Source: Christiangramia sp. | Lineage (GTDB): Bacteria; Bacteroidota; Bacteroidia; Flavobacteriales; Flavobacteriaceae | Length of the DNA: 64,000 nt | Assembly (NCBI RefSeq): GCF_029937855.1 | Contig: NZ_JAPYPC010000003.1 | Location: 1-64,000, forward strand | Direction of reading: 5' to 3' | In this document: positions 9,585-21,144 of the stretch, one piece after another | Layout of the letters: each line of letters begins with the position of its first letter | How positions within the stretch are numbered: position 1 is the stretch's first letter | Program-made: the position numbers and the translations under genes | The notes under the pieces: model-generated | Told to the model about the DNA's origin: nothing | Databases searched by the model: none | What the model saw: only the letters and a program-made list of their open reading frames with translations

Positions 9585-10409
9585 ATGCTAATTAATGCCA
9601 TTCACTGGAATCCGTCAGAAGGACTGGATCTGGGAATTCTTACCCTTCACTATTATAGTGTAATGTTTATTATCGCCTTTACCCTAGGCTGGTATATCAT
9701 GAAAAGCATCTATATACGGGAGGGAATTGCTATAGAAAAATTAGATTCCTTATTTATATATACGGTTCTTGCTACTTTAATTGGAGCAAGATTAGGACAT
9801 GTTATCTTTTACGACTGGGAATACTTCCAGAATCATTTACTGGAAATATTTCTACCTGTGAGATTTGAACCTGAATTTGAATTCACCGGTTTCAGAGGCT
9901 TAGCAAGCCATGGTGCGGCTATAGGAATTATTGTAGCTATGTACCTCTACGCCAAAAGAGTCATTCAGAAACCGGTTCTTTGGATTTTGGACAGAATTGT
10001 AATCCCTGTTGCCAGTGGGGCAATTTTCGTAAGGATCGGGAATTTTATCAATTCAGAAATTATAGGAAAGCCAACCAATTCAGATTACGGAGTGGTCTTT
10101 GAAAAACTGGGAGAAGATTTTGCAAGGCATCCGGCCCAGTTATACGAATCTGCTTGTTATCTGGCGATTTTCCTCATCTTATGGTTTCTATACTGGAAAA
10201 CAGAGAAACGCTTTAAAACCGGCTATATTTTTGGTTTATTCCTTGTTTTATTATGGACAGTTAGATTCTTTATAGAATTTATCAAAGAACCACAGGTAGG
10301 CGAACGCGCCAACTGGTTATTGAATACCGGGCAGTGGCTTAGTATCCCTTTTGTAATTGCCGGACTCTATTTTATGTACCGCCCTAAGACACAAAAAACA
10401 GCGGTATGA
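9585..10409 (+). CDS. lgt: Prolipoprotein diacylglyceryl transferase
   Basis: This inner-membrane enzyme transfers diacylglycerol from phosphatidylglycerol to the lipobox Cys of prolipoproteins, the first step of lipoprotein maturation. The 274-residue protein has about seven membrane segments. It carries the Lgt signature RIGNFINSEIIGKPTNSDYG (about residues 146-165) and the upstream GARLGHVIFYDW segment. Its final ATGA overlaps the start of the following DUF192 lipoprotein by 4 nt, so the two are translationally linked. The many predicted lipoproteins in this window are its likely clients. Confidence 0.97.
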   Translation: MLINAIHWNPSEGLDLGILTLHYYSVMFIIAFTLGWYIMKSIYIREGIAIEKLDSLFIYTVLATLIGARLGHVIFYDWEYFQNHLLEIFLPVRFEPEFEFTGFRGLASHGAAIGIIVAMYLYAKRVIQKPVLWILDRIVIPVASGAIFVRIGNFINSEIIGKPTNSDYGVVFEKLGEDFARHPAQLYESACYLAIFLILWFLYWKTEKRFKTGYIFGLFLVLLWTVRFFIEFIKEPQVGERANWLLNTGQWLSIPFVIAGLYFMYRPKTQKTAV

Positions 10410-10912
10410 AAAGGAGAATTTTAAACCTGGCTGCACTATCGCTTTTTCTAAGCATATCTTTTACTTCCTGTAATGACAAAGATTCAAAAGAGGAAAGTAT
10501 AGAGACAGATCCCATTACTTTCACAAAAGAAGGGGAACTTTATTTAATCAAGGCTGAATCTGGCGACACGATTAAAAAGCTGGATATCGAACTTGCAGAA
10601 AGCGATTATGAGCATCAAACCGGTTTAATGTATCGTGAAAGTATGGAAGACGATCAGGGTATGTTATTTATCTATGAATCTGAAAGAGTGCGAAGCTTCT
10701 ATATGAAGAACACGTATATCCCGCTGGATATTATTTATTATGCGGCAGATAGTAGTCTTGTTAGTATTCAGAAGAATGCAACTCCGAGAGATGAAACCTC
10801 TTTAGCTTCTGAAGGCCCGGCACAATATATTCTTGAAATCAATGCAGGATTATCTGACGAATGGGGATTGGAGAAAGAAGATACGTTCAGTTTTACCAGG
10901 ACAGATCAATAA
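10406..10912 (+). CDS. DUF192 domain lipoprotein
   Basis: The function of DUF192 proteins is not settled; they are small exported beta-rich proteins. The 168 residues begin with a signal segment ending in lipobox FTSC (Cys22), followed by a short acidic linker. The DUF192 core runs from about residue 60 to 160 and shows the family features: YEHQTGLMYRESMEDDQGMLFIYE, then SFYMKNTYIPLDIIYY and a closing ILEINAG. The gene overlaps lgt by 4 nt, so the lipoprotein and the enzyme that modifies it are made together. Confidence 0.92.
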   Translation: MKRRILNLAALSLFLSISFTSCNDKDSKEESIETDPITFTKEGELYLIKAESGDTIKKLDIELAESDYEHQTGLMYRESMEDDQGMLFIYESERVRSFYMKNTYIPLDIIYYAADSSLVSIQKNATPRDETSLASEGPAQYILEINAGLSDEWGLEKEDTFSFTRTDQ

Positions 10913-11238
10913 TAAAATCCCACATTTCACCTTCTGCAAACCTACAACAGGCTACTTCATCGGAAGCTTATAATTAGGTGCACATGCACTATAGATCATT
11001 CTATTAGTGAAAGATTATCAGTAGCCAATTCCCTGCTCTGATTGTCTGCCATTCCATATCACTTCTGCAGAAAACAATCTCACCAAGCGCAGTCTAAATG
11101 CTTTTAACTATGCTTGGACTACGCTCAGCATGACAAGAGCAATTTTAAATTTCAAATCGAACCAGTATAAAAATTTATAACAAAAAAAAGGCTCCCCGTT
11201 ATGGGAAGCCTTTTGTATATAATTATTTTCTATTGAGA
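10913..11238. other. Gene-free stretch with a REP-like palindrome
   Basis: No gene is seen. A REP-like element lies near 11110-11133 (ATGCT...GGACTACGCTCAGCATGAC), with arms ATGCT (11110-11114) and AGCAT (11127-11131) around the motif CTTGGACTACGCTCAG that recurs elsewhere in the window in variant form. The secDF terminator occupies the right end. Confidence 0.6.
11182..11214 (-). terminator. Terminator of secDF
   Basis: A hairpin with arms GGCTCCCC/GGGAAGCC (one mismatch) is flanked by eight A residues at 11182-11189, which give a T tail on the minus strand. The T run on the plus side (TTTT) is shorter, so the main direction is that of secDF. Confidence 0.8.
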
Positions 11239-14200
11239 TTATGCAGTAGTAGCAGCCTCTTCAGTTTTCGGCTTTTCTTTCTTCTGAAGAGAAGACTTTT
11301 TCTTTACGCTATCAAACATTACAGGAGTTGCAATGAATAATGAGGAATAGGTTCCCACGATCACACCCACAATAAGAGCAAACATAAATCCTCTGATACT
11401 TTCCCCTCCAAAAATAAAGATCGCAAGTAGTACTACCAAAGTAGTAAGCGAGGTGTTTAATGTTCTGCTCAATGTACTGCTTAAGGCAGCGTTTACTGTC
11501 TTATCAAGTGGCCAGGAGGCATGTTCATTCACAAATTCCCTAATACGGTCAAATACAACCACCGTATCGTTCAGGGAATAACCAATTACGGTAAGGATTG
11601 CGGCAATAAATGCCTGGTCTATCTCCATATTAAATGGCATTACTTTATAAAGTAACGAGAAGATACCTAAAACCACAAGGACATCATGGAATACTGCAGC
11701 TACCGCTCCCAAACTAAATTGCCATTTACGGAAACGTAGTAAGATATAAAGGAAAACTACGATCAAGGATCCTAAAACTGCCCAGAAAGAGGCATTTTTA
11801 ATATCATCTGCAATGGTAGCACCTACTTTCATAGATTGCATTACCCCAACCTGCTTATCATCTGCCCCATCTATAAATTCTTCATAAGTGATCTCTGCTG
11901 GTAGATAAGATCCAAGGGATTCGTAAAGCGATCTTTGAATTTCTTCATCAACCTCAGCTCCTTCTTCATTTACCTTATATTTGGTAGTAATTTTCAACTG
12001 GTTGTCTGGCCCAAAAGTTTTTGCTTCCGCACTTCCAAATGTAGCCACAAGGTCATTTTGAACTTCTGTAGGATTCACATCTTCAGCAAACCTCACTGTA
12101 TAGGTTCTACCTCCAACAAAATCAACACCCTCATTAAGCCCCTGAACCATTAGGGATCCAATACTAATTACTATAAATAACCCTGAAACGATATATGCAA
12201 CTTTTCTTTTCTTAAGAAAGTCGATATTCAAATTCGTAAACAAGTTTTTGGTAAGGGAAGTAGTAAAATCTAAAGATTTTCCTTTGGTTCCATATCCATC
12301 AATAAATAACCTGGTAATAAAAACTGCAGTAAATAAAGAGGTAGCGATACCAATTAATAAAGTAGTTGCAAAACCTTTAATAGGCCCTGTTCCAAGAAGG
12401 AAAAGAATCAAACCTGTTAGACCTGTTGTAATATTCGCATCAAGGATCGAAGACAATGCATTGTTAAAACCATCTTTAATAGCATCTTTCTGCACCTTAC
12501 CTTTAGCAAGTTCTTCTTTGATCCTTTCAAAAATAAGCACATTCGCATCTACAGACATACCGATGGTTAATACTATACCGGCAATACCAGGCAATGTAAG
12601 TACCGCTCCAAGACCCGCAAGAATACCAAAAATAAACAGGATGTTTACTGCAAGCGCGATATCTGCAAAAATTCCCGCCTTACCATAATAAAGGATCATC
12701 CAGATAAGCACAAGGATCAAAGCAATCACAAATGACATAACACCGCTATCTATAGCTTCCTGACCCAGAGACGGACCAACAACTTCACTTTGGATAATAT
12801 CTGCTGAAGCAGGAAGTTTACCTGCTCTTAAAACATTTGCTAAATCCTGCCCTTCAGTAATTGAAAAATCACCTGAAATTTCACTTCTTCCACCAGAGAT
12901 AGCTCCGGTTGAAACACCCGGTGCAGAATACACAATATCATCTAAAACAATGGCGATCTGGCTCTGCTCATTAGAAGCCTTCCCCGTCATATCTTCCCAA
13001 ATCTTGGCTCCCGTACCATCCATTTGCATGCTTACGGCAATACGCCCTAACTGATCGTATGTTTGCTGAGCATCAGTAATCACACTACCACTCAATGGTG
13101 GCTCCATGTTACGGTTACCTTTCAATGCATATAATCCGGTTGTTTGTGTTTCTTCATCTGGCACTCCCCAAACGAATTTTGCATACCTCATTTCTGAAGG
13201 CAGCAAAGATCTTATTTGAGGATTTTGAAGATAATCCATCACTTTGGCAGTATCCTGAACTTGAAAAGTTGCCAATACCGGTCCTCCCTGGAATCCTGGA
13301 GAAACTATAAGATCAAAAAGTGGGTTGTTACCGGTTTCAACATCGGTACTGTCTTCAGCATCTGCTAAAAGTTCATCAATTTCGCTATCTCCTGAAGTAG
13401 CCGTAGTATCAGTCTCTTCTTCCGAAGTAGTATCCTGGGAACGCTTCATTTCAGCTAACTTATTATTAGCCTGAACAAGGAAGTTACCTATTTCATTATT
13501 TTTATAAACATGCCAGAACTCTAACTGCGCAGTACTTTGAAGTAAATTTTTAACCCTGCTTATATCTTTAGCACCCGGTAATTCAACAAGTATTCTTCCT
13601 GAATTTCCAAGACGCTGAATATTTGGCTGGGTTACCCCAAATTTATCGATACGTTTCCTTAAAACTTCAAAAGCTGAAGTAATAGACTCATCAATCTTTC
13701 TCCTGATGACTGGCTCTACTTCTTCGTTACTCATATTGAAGTTCACCTCATCACTTAAAGTCTTGTTGGCAAAAATATCCGGGGAAGCTAACTTGGCATT
13801 TGGAATATTATTAAAAGCCTCAAAGAAAAGGTCTACGTAATTTTCCTGACTATCTGTTTGAGCTTCATCAGCCTCAGCAAGTGCTTTTCTAAAAGCAGGA
13901 TCCCTGGAATCGTTCGCCAGTCCGCTTAAGATATCCCTAACCGAAATTTGAAGAATCACATTGATCCCTCCTTTTAGGTCAAGACCTTTGTTAAGCTCTT
14001 TGTCCTTGGCATTATTGTAAGTAATTCCTGCAATAACTTCTTTATTACCGATAGAATCTAAATACCTGGCTTCTGCCTGGTCCCTTAGTTCTGAGTAATT
14101 CTCTACAGTTTCATCAACTTCCTGCACGGCAAACTCCTCAGCATCAGCCTCAACATTATTTGTTATAAATGTAAAAGACAGCTGGTAAAGGCATACCAGC

Positions 14201-14244
14201 CCAAACAAAATTGCAAAAACTTTAATCAGTCCTTTATTCTGCAT
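11239..14244 (-). CDS. secDF: Fused protein translocase subunits SecD-SecF
   Basis: SecDF is a proton-driven inner-membrane factor that pulls translocating proteins out of the SecYEG channel into the periplasm. The 1001-residue chain joins SecD (about 1-660) and SecF (about 680-980). The SecD half has one N-terminal membrane helix, a long periplasmic domain with an Asp/Thr/Ser-rich insertion near 265-305, then a five-helix bundle (GIVLTIGMSVDANVLIFERIKEE). The SecF half has its own periplasmic segment and bundle (VIGYSLNDTVVVFDRIRE). The D...N...ERI/DRI motifs of both halves are intact. Fusion is usual in Bacteroidota. It is a single-gene unit with a clear promoter and terminator. Confidence 0.97.
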   Translation of the reverse strand: MQNKGLIKVFAILFGLVCLYQLSFTFITNNVEADAEEFAVQEVDETVENYSELRDQAEARYLDSIGNKEVIAGITYNNAKDKELNKGLDLKGGINVILQISVRDILSGLANDSRDPAFRKALAEADEAQTDSQENYVDLFFEAFNNIPNAKLASPDIFANKTLSDEVNFNMSNEEVEPVIRRKIDESITSAFEVLRKRIDKFGVTQPNIQRLGNSGRILVELPGAKDISRVKNLLQSTAQLEFWHVYKNNEIGNFLVQANNKLAEMKRSQDTTSEEETDTTATSGDSEIDELLADAEDSTDVETGNNPLFDLIVSPGFQGGPVLATFQVQDTAKVMDYLQNPQIRSLLPSEMRYAKFVWGVPDEETQTTGLYALKGNRNMEPPLSGSVITDAQQTYDQLGRIAVSMQMDGTGAKIWEDMTGKASNEQSQIAIVLDDIVYSAPGVSTGAISGGRSEISGDFSITEGQDLANVLRAGKLPASADIIQSEVVGPSLGQEAIDSGVMSFVIALILVLIWMILYYGKAGIFADIALAVNILFIFGILAGLGAVLTLPGIAGIVLTIGMSVDANVLIFERIKEELAKGKVQKDAIKDGFNNALSSILDANITTGLTGLILFLLGTGPIKGFATTLLIGIATSLFTAVFITRLFIDGYGTKGKSLDFTTSLTKNLFTNLNIDFLKKRKVAYIVSGLFIVISIGSLMVQGLNEGVDFVGGRTYTVRFAEDVNPTEVQNDLVATFGSAEAKTFGPDNQLKITTKYKVNEEGAEVDEEIQRSLYESLGSYLPAEITYEEFIDGADDKQVGVMQSMKVGATIADDIKNASFWAVLGSLIVVFLYILLRFRKWQFSLGAVAAVFHDVLVVLGIFSLLYKVMPFNMEIDQAFIAAILTVIGYSLNDTVVVFDRIREFVNEHASWPLDKTVNAALSSTLSRTLNTSLTTLVVLLAIFIFGGESIRGFMFALIVGVIVGTYSSLFIATPVMFDSVKKKSSLQKKEKPKTEEAATTA

Positions 14245-14286
14245 TATTCCTCAAATTATTGATTATAGGTCTATTTTAAAAACGGA

Positions 14287-14317
14287 CAAATATAGGACTT
14301 CATAATTCAAATCCCAA
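14287..14317 (-). promoter_or_regulatory. Promoter of secDF
   Basis: On the minus strand TTG (14317-14315), 20 nt and TATATTTG (14294-14287) match the Bacteroidota promoter, about 43 nt before the start codon. Confidence 0.7.
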
Positions 14318-14356
14318 TATTTTTTTTTGGATAATTTTAACTTTTAAATCTACTAA

Positions 14357-14381
14357 AAAAGCCACAAAAACTGTGGCTTTT
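14357..14381 (-). terminator. Terminator of mdh
   Basis: A perfect 10-bp hairpin, AAAAGCCACA (14357-14366) with TGTGGCTTTT (14372-14381), includes the T tail on the minus strand and lies 32 nt after the mdh stop. Confidence 0.85.
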
Positions 14382-14412
14382 AGAAGTATCTAAATAGATT
14401 TTTGCTAAAAAA

Positions 14413-15339
14413 TTACACGTCAAGCAATCCGTTGGTTTTCTTCACACCTTCAGCACTTTCCTTCATTTTTGCTTTTTCAGCATCATCTAATTGTATTTCC
14501 ACAATTTTCTCCAAACCGTCTTTTCCAAGGATCGCTGGCACTCCAATACATAAATCAGAAAGCCCATATTCCCCATCCAGTAGAGCTGAACATGGGAACA
14601 TTTTCTTCTGATCACAAGCAATGGCCTGAACCAAGCCAGACACAGCCGCTCCCGGAGCATACCATGCACTCGTTCCTAATAATTTGGTAAGAGTAGCTCC
14701 TCCTACTTTGGTATCTTCAGAAACCTGATTCAATCTGTCTTCAGAAAGAAAAGCAGTTACTGGAACAGAGTTTCTTGTAGCAAGTCTTGTAAGCGGTACC
14801 ATCCCGGTATCACTATGACCGCCAATCACCATTCCGTCAACATCTGAAGGAGGACATTCCAATGCCTCACTTAATCTATATTTAAAACGAGCGCTGTCTA
14901 AAGCACCTCCCATTCCTATAATTTTATTTTTAGGAAGTCCCGTAGTTTTATGTACAAGATATGTCATCGTATCCATTGGGTTACTCACCACAATAAGCGT
15001 AACATCTGGAGAATGTTTAATAAGATTTGCTGAAACTTCTTTCACGATCCCGGCATTGATCCCTATCAATTCTTCCCTGGTCATACCCGGCTTACGTGGA
15101 ATACCGCTGGTGATCACAGCAATATCAGAATTTGCCGTTTTAGAATAATCGTTAGTACTTCCTGTAATTTTCGTATCGAAGCCATTTAGAGTTGCTGTTT
15201 GCATAAGGTCCATTGCTTTACCTTCAGCATAACCTTCTTTAATATCAAGCAATACAACTTCTGAAGCAAAATTTTTGATGGCAACATATTCGGCACAGCT
15301 GGCACCCACGGCACCTGCTCCTACTATGGTAACTTTCAT
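14413..15339 (-). CDS. mdh: Malate dehydrogenase (LDH-like type)
   Basis: This enzyme oxidises malate to oxaloacetate with NAD+ in the TCA cycle. The 308 residues show the Rossmann motif GAGAVGASCAEY at 7-18 and the mobile substrate loop GIPRKPGMTREE with its Arg pair. The segment VSNPMDTMTYLVHKTTGLP and the catalytic His in GGHSDTGMVPLTR are also present. The shorter LDH-like form is the common one in Bacteroidota. It has its own terminator and probably its own promoter (TAATTTCG at 15375-15382 on the minus strand is only a near match). Confidence 0.97.
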   Translation of the reverse strand: MKVTIVGAGAVGASCAEYVAIKNFASEVVLLDIKEGYAEGKAMDLMQTATLNGFDTKITGSTNDYSKTANSDIAVITSGIPRKPGMTREELIGINAGIVKEVSANLIKHSPDVTLIVVSNPMDTMTYLVHKTTGLPKNKIIGMGGALDSARFKYRLSEALECPPSDVDGMVIGGHSDTGMVPLTRLATRNSVPVTAFLSEDRLNQVSEDTKVGGATLTKLLGTSAWYAPGAAVSGLVQAIACDQKKMFPCSALLDGEYGLSDLCIGVPAILGKDGLEKIVEIQLDDAEKAKMKESAEGVKKTNGLLDV

Positions 15340-15433
15340 GTTAAAATATTATTTAATTTCTATTAATAATGACTGCGAAATTACGAATAATGAAGCAGTA
15401 ATAATAATAAGGAATGGTTAAATCACAGAAGAC

Positions 15434-16411
15434 CTACAAGAGGAAATGTAAGCCGAGGTTTAAATTCACAAATTTACCGGCCGTTGCCATCGTGGAAATT
15501 TTAAACCTGTCGAAATATAGGTTAAAACCTATATCCCCTTTAAACTGAGCTTCTTTGTCATTTAAAGTAGCTAATTCTGAATTCACCAAACCAAGACCTA
15601 AGCCATTACCACCAAATTCATATTCAAAATCTGATTGAGCAACCCCAAGTGCCCCAAAAATTTCAAAATTCTCATATCTTTTAGAAGCCATTATTTCTGC
15701 CATCCAAATTCCAGCACTAACATCAATAAGATTTAAGTTCACAAGATTGGGCACACTAACTTGCTCGAACTCATATTTTACATCAAAGATATCATAAGCT
15801 AAAATTGCGGCCAACTGTAAATCTTCCTCTTTATTAAACCTAAAAAACTGACTAAAATTATATTTAAGCCCTACTCCATAGGTGCTAAACTTAGAACCAT
15901 CGACATCTAGCTCTGGCAGGGCTCTTACTCCCACTTGGAAACCGTAAGGTAATCCTACGGATACCTGTGCAAAAGGATAGAAAAGAGCTCCTTTATCTAT
16001 ACCTTCAATAGCCTGGAAGCTAAAATCATTACCCATAAAGCTCCCATTGAACATTACCTCTGAATCACTACCAAACGCAGTTGGAATCAAAGCTCCGCGA
16101 TCTCCACCATTGATTGTTAGATTCGCAAAATCATTGTCATTTACAGTAAATTCTTTTTTACTCGAGGGCACAAAAAGGGCATTTGCATGTAAAGAAACAT
16201 CAACCTTCCATGGCTCGAGAGCCCTGGCAGAAGTAAACCAGCTGGCAGTTCCTTGATAAGCAACACTTTCAGAAGCTGGACTGGCAAAACCGTCGGCAAT
16301 AAAGAGCAAATCATTAATTATATCCTGACCTTCCTGAGGAACTGATTGTGCATAAGATTTTCCTCCGATAATTAGCAGAAGGAGTAAAAAGATTTTTCGA
16401 AAATTTTTCAC
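15434..16411 (-). CDS. Predicted outer-membrane beta-barrel protein, DUF6588-like
   Basis: Function unknown. The 325 residues begin with a signal peptide ending YAQ (about residue 21). Alternating amphipathic strands follow, for example FYPFAQVSVGLPYGFQVGVRALPE and STYGVGLKYNFSQFF. The protein ends in a hydrophobic strand, NLNLGLHFLL, as outer-membrane barrels do. I recall similar flavobacterial proteins filed as DUF6588; that name was not checked. The gene lies between gyrB and mdh on the same strand with a gap and terminators on either side, so no operon partner is suggested. Confidence 0.8.
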   Translation of the reverse strand: MKNFRKIFLLLLLIIGGKSYAQSVPQEGQDIINDLLFIADGFASPASESVAYQGTASWFTSARALEPWKVDVSLHANALFVPSSKKEFTVNDNDFANLTINGGDRGALIPTAFGSDSEVMFNGSFMGNDFSFQAIEGIDKGALFYPFAQVSVGLPYGFQVGVRALPELDVDGSKFSTYGVGLKYNFSQFFRFNKEEDLQLAAILAYDIFDVKYEFEQVSVPNLVNLNLIDVSAGIWMAEIMASKRYENFEIFGALGVAQSDFEYEFGGNGLGLGLVNSELATLNDKEAQFKGDIGFNLYFDRFKISTMATAGKFVNLNLGLHFLL

Positions 16412-16473
16412 GGCAATTTGGATTTAGGTTTTTTAAAAATATAAAAATATAGGTTTCCTTTTAAGTAAAACGT

Positions 16474-16505
16474 AAAAAACCCACACTTATTAGCAAGGTG
16501 TGGGT
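16474..16505 (-). terminator. Terminator of gyrB
   Basis: The hairpin ACCCACAC (16479-16486) with GTGTGGGT (16498-16505) is followed on the minus strand by a T run from 16479 to 16474, 26 nt after the gyrB stop. Confidence 0.8.
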
Positions 16506-16530
16506 CTTTATAAATTTATTCTATTACTGC

Positions 16531-18483
<1,953 letters not shown>

Positions 18484-18510
18484 TTAATTTTGTCTCTTTT
18501 GGATAACGAA

Positions 18511-18518
18511 CAAATATA
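18511..18518 (-). promoter_or_regulatory. -7 element of the gyrB promoter
   Basis: TATATTTG on the minus strand lies about 40 nt before the gyrB start. No convincing TTG is seen at the expected distance upstream. Confidence 0.45.
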
Positions 18519-18585
18519 ACAATTCGCATATTTTTAACAGGTTGAAGCAAGCTTATAAGACCTTAAGTTATCAACAAATTATGTG

Positions 18586-18626
18586 GAAAAACCCGAAGCC
18601 TTTAAGATTTCTTTCAGGTTTCGGGT
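18586..18626 (-). terminator. Terminator of asnB
   Basis: The arms ACCCGAAGCC (18591-18600) and GGTTTCGGGT (18617-18626) pair over 10 bp with one G-U, followed on the minus strand by five T residues. It lies just after the asnB stop. Confidence 0.75.
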
Positions 18627-18650
18627 CTTAGAATTATTAGGCAATCAAAT

Positions 18651-20261
18651 TTAAACTTTTACAAGCTCTTTTTTCATTCCTGGAGCCACATGGGTTTCAT
18701 TAGCCCGCCCACTTGGATCAAGGTCTTTTTGCCATTTCGGGATCCATCTTTTTACCGTCTTTGCAGCAGATTCCTGAGGGAAATGCTTACTAAATAATTC
18801 ACGATAGAAATAAGCTTCTTTCGTAGCAGGTGTGTTAATTGGATATTTTTTGGCTGCTGTTTCCATTTGCGCATCGCTAACCTGTCTTGAAGCATATTCT
18901 ATAAGCTCATCTATCCAGTTGTACCCAACTCCATCGCTGAATTGTTCTTTTTGTCGCCATAAAACCTCCTCTGGCAAAAATGGTTTTTCTGGAGTATCAA
19001 AGGCTTTTCTTAAAATATACTTTTCGACCCCAGCATATGTAGCCGGCATTTTTTCTTCAGGAACGATTTCCATAGCTGTTTTTAGAAAATCTTTATCTAA
19101 AAAAGGAACCCTTGCTTCCAAACCATGAGCCATGGTAGATTTATCAGCCCTTAAACAATCGGCAGTAGCTAATCTTTGCACCCTTCTAATGGTTTCTTTC
19201 TGAAATTCTACTGCTGAAGGGGCATTTTTGAAGTATAGATATCCTCCTAAGATCTCATCAGAACCTTCTCCAGAAAGCACTACTTTGATCCCTTTTTCAG
19301 CAATTGCTTTAGAAAGAAAATACATTGGCGTGCTGGCTCTTATGGAAGTGACATCATAGGTTTCCAGATGCCACACCAACTGACTCAAGATCTCAATTCC
19401 GTCTTCTACAGTAAAATGTATCTCATGATGCTCAGTACCTAAAAATTCGGCAACTTTTCTCGCTGCGACTAGATCTGGAGCATCAGCGTCCAGACCAATG
19501 GAGAAAGAATGTAATTTTTGACCAGTACCTTCTATTAAACGTGCAGCGATAGACGAAGTTAAAGAAGAATCAAGCCCCCCGCTTAACAAAACCCCCAAAG
19601 GAACATCTGCCATTAATCTTTTTCGGGTAGCTTCAATCAGGCTTTCCCTTAATTTAGTAAGATCTGCAGGTTGAATTGCTTTTTTAGATTCAAACCAATC
19701 CGGCTTATAATATCTTACAAATCCTGTTTCCGGAGTATAGTAATGCCCAGGAGGAAAGGCAGAGAATTCCACACAATGATCTGCCAAAGCTTTCATTTCG
19801 CTGGCGAACCACATTGCTCCAGACTCATCTGTTCCGTAATATAAAGGCTTCACTCCTATAGGATCTCTGCCTACGATAAAATCGTCTCCATCTATAATTA
19901 CAAATGAAAAAACCCCATCCAGTTTATCCACAAAATCATATCCATATTTTTCATACATGTGTACGATCACTTCTGAATCCCCTGTAGTACGGAAGCTATG
20001 ATCCTTCAACTCATTATTTCGTAAAGCCATGTGGTTATAGATTTCACCATTATGAATCATCCAGGCTGAACCTGAACCCTGAATTGGCTGAATCCCGGTT
20101 GTTAGATCTACAATAGAAAGGCGTTCATGAGATAACACATATCCTTTCTCTGTAATTTTCAATCCGTTTTCATCGGGCCCTCTATGGGACATTCTTTTTG
20201 AAAGGCTGCTAATTTTTGCCGCTTCAACGTCTTTTCCGATAACTGCTAAAATTCCACACAT
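18651..20261 (-). CDS. asnB: Asparagine synthase, glutamine-hydrolysing
   Basis: This enzyme makes asparagine from aspartate, ATP and glutamine. In the 536-residue protein the N-terminal Cys2 (MCGILAVIG) is the glutaminase nucleophile. Conserved glutaminase segments RMSHRGPDENG and MIHNGEIYNH follow. The synthetase domain has the ATP pyrophosphatase loop LLSGGLDSSL near 230 and LSGEGSDEILGGYLYFK. The length is normal for an AsnB of the E. coli type. It is a single-gene unit with its own terminator. Confidence 0.97.
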   Translation of the reverse strand: MCGILAVIGKDVEAAKISSLSKRMSHRGPDENGLKITEKGYVLSHERLSIVDLTTGIQPIQGSGSAWMIHNGEIYNHMALRNNELKDHSFRTTGDSEVIVHMYEKYGYDFVDKLDGVFSFVIIDGDDFIVGRDPIGVKPLYYGTDESGAMWFASEMKALADHCVEFSAFPPGHYYTPETGFVRYYKPDWFESKKAIQPADLTKLRESLIEATRKRLMADVPLGVLLSGGLDSSLTSSIAARLIEGTGQKLHSFSIGLDADAPDLVAARKVAEFLGTEHHEIHFTVEDGIEILSQLVWHLETYDVTSIRASTPMYFLSKAIAEKGIKVVLSGEGSDEILGGYLYFKNAPSAVEFQKETIRRVQRLATADCLRADKSTMAHGLEARVPFLDKDFLKTAMEIVPEEKMPATYAGVEKYILRKAFDTPEKPFLPEEVLWRQKEQFSDGVGYNWIDELIEYASRQVSDAQMETAAKKYPINTPATKEAYFYRELFSKHFPQESAAKTVKRWIPKWQKDLDPSGRANETHVAPGMKKELVKV

Positions 20262-20514
20262 GACTTATATTATTTATAATTACAATACAAATATTAGTTT
20301 AAACTTACTTTTAGCAAACAGTTGATATCATTTCAGTAATATATAACAACTAAAAATTTTACTTTTGATGCTAATTTCAATTTAAAATTGTTGTATTCTG
20401 TAATTTTCTTTCATCTGTATAGTTTTAAAATTTTAACATCAACTTTATTCTTTTTTAACAAACCTAACAGAATCATCAATTATCTTTATAAAAATATAAA
20501 TCAAACAGAAGAAC

Positions 20515-21093
20515 ATGAAAAAGTTAATAATAGGTGGATTAAGCCTTATTTGTTTACTAGTCGCTAATCCTATGAATGCACAGGACGATGATAAAGTGAA
20601 TTTCACCAAACAGGAATTGAAATTCGCTAAAATGGATGCCAGCCCAATGGATCTTGCTTTATATCGTGACAAAAATGATGCTGCGGTTGCGAGAGTTATT
20701 TATAGCCGACCTCAGAAAAGAGATCGTGAAATTTTTGGCAAGCTAATTCCTTACGGTGAAGTATGGAGAACCGGAGCTAATGAAGCTACCGAGCTTACGC
20801 TTTATAAAGACATGAAAGTGGCAGATGCTGTAGTTAAAGCCGGCACCTATACTTTATATACTATTCCAGGAGAAAAAGAATGGACTGTTATTTTAAATAA
20901 CAAAACCAATACTTGGGGAGCTTACGAGTATACAGACAAAGAAGATAAGGTAAGAATCAATGTACCGGTGAGGCAGGCACCAAATACCATTGAATCACTT
21001 TCCATGGCTTTTCAGGAGTCAAATAAAGGAGCTGATCTTTTAATTGGCTGGGATGACAGTTATGTAAAAGTCCCCTTTCAAAATGTAAAGTAG
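20515..21093 (+). CDS. DUF2911 domain secreted protein
   Basis: Function unknown. The 192 residues carry a signal peptide ending about NAQ (residues 21-23), so the protein is periplasmic or secreted. The DUF2911 domain fills the rest, with YSRPQKRDREIFGKLIPYGEVWRTGANEATELTLYKDM, AGTYTLYTIPGEKEWTVILN and a final LLIGWDDSYVKVPF. The family is common in Bacteroidota and beta-rich. It lies in a 250-bp gap after the asnB promoter region, is transcribed divergently from asnB, and ends at a strong shared terminator with queE. Confidence 0.9.
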   Translation: MKKLIIGGLSLICLLVANPMNAQDDDKVNFTKQELKFAKMDASPMDLALYRDKNDAAVARVIYSRPQKRDREIFGKLIPYGEVWRTGANEATELTLYKDMKVADAVVKAGTYTLYTIPGEKEWTVILNNKTNTWGAYEYTDKEDKVRINVPVRQAPNTIESLSMAFQESNKGADLLIGWDDSYVKVPFQNVK

Positions 21094-21112
21094 TTCTCTC
21101 GGGAAATATGAT

Positions 21113-21144
21113 AAAAAAAAGACACCGTCTCGGTGTCTTTTTTT
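21113..21144. terminator. Bidirectional terminator between the DUF2911 gene and queE
   Basis: GACACCG (21121-21127) and CGGTGTC (21131-21137) form a tight hairpin with a 3-nt loop, flanked by eight A residues on one side and seven T residues on the other. It serves both convergent genes and touches the queE stop codon. Confidence 0.9.

Noticed and set aside
18571-18585. Possible replication origin near gyrB (TTATCAACA, and a similar TGTTGATAA near 43209)
   Set aside because: The sites deviate from the DnaA box, are single, and neither dnaA nor dnaN is nearby.
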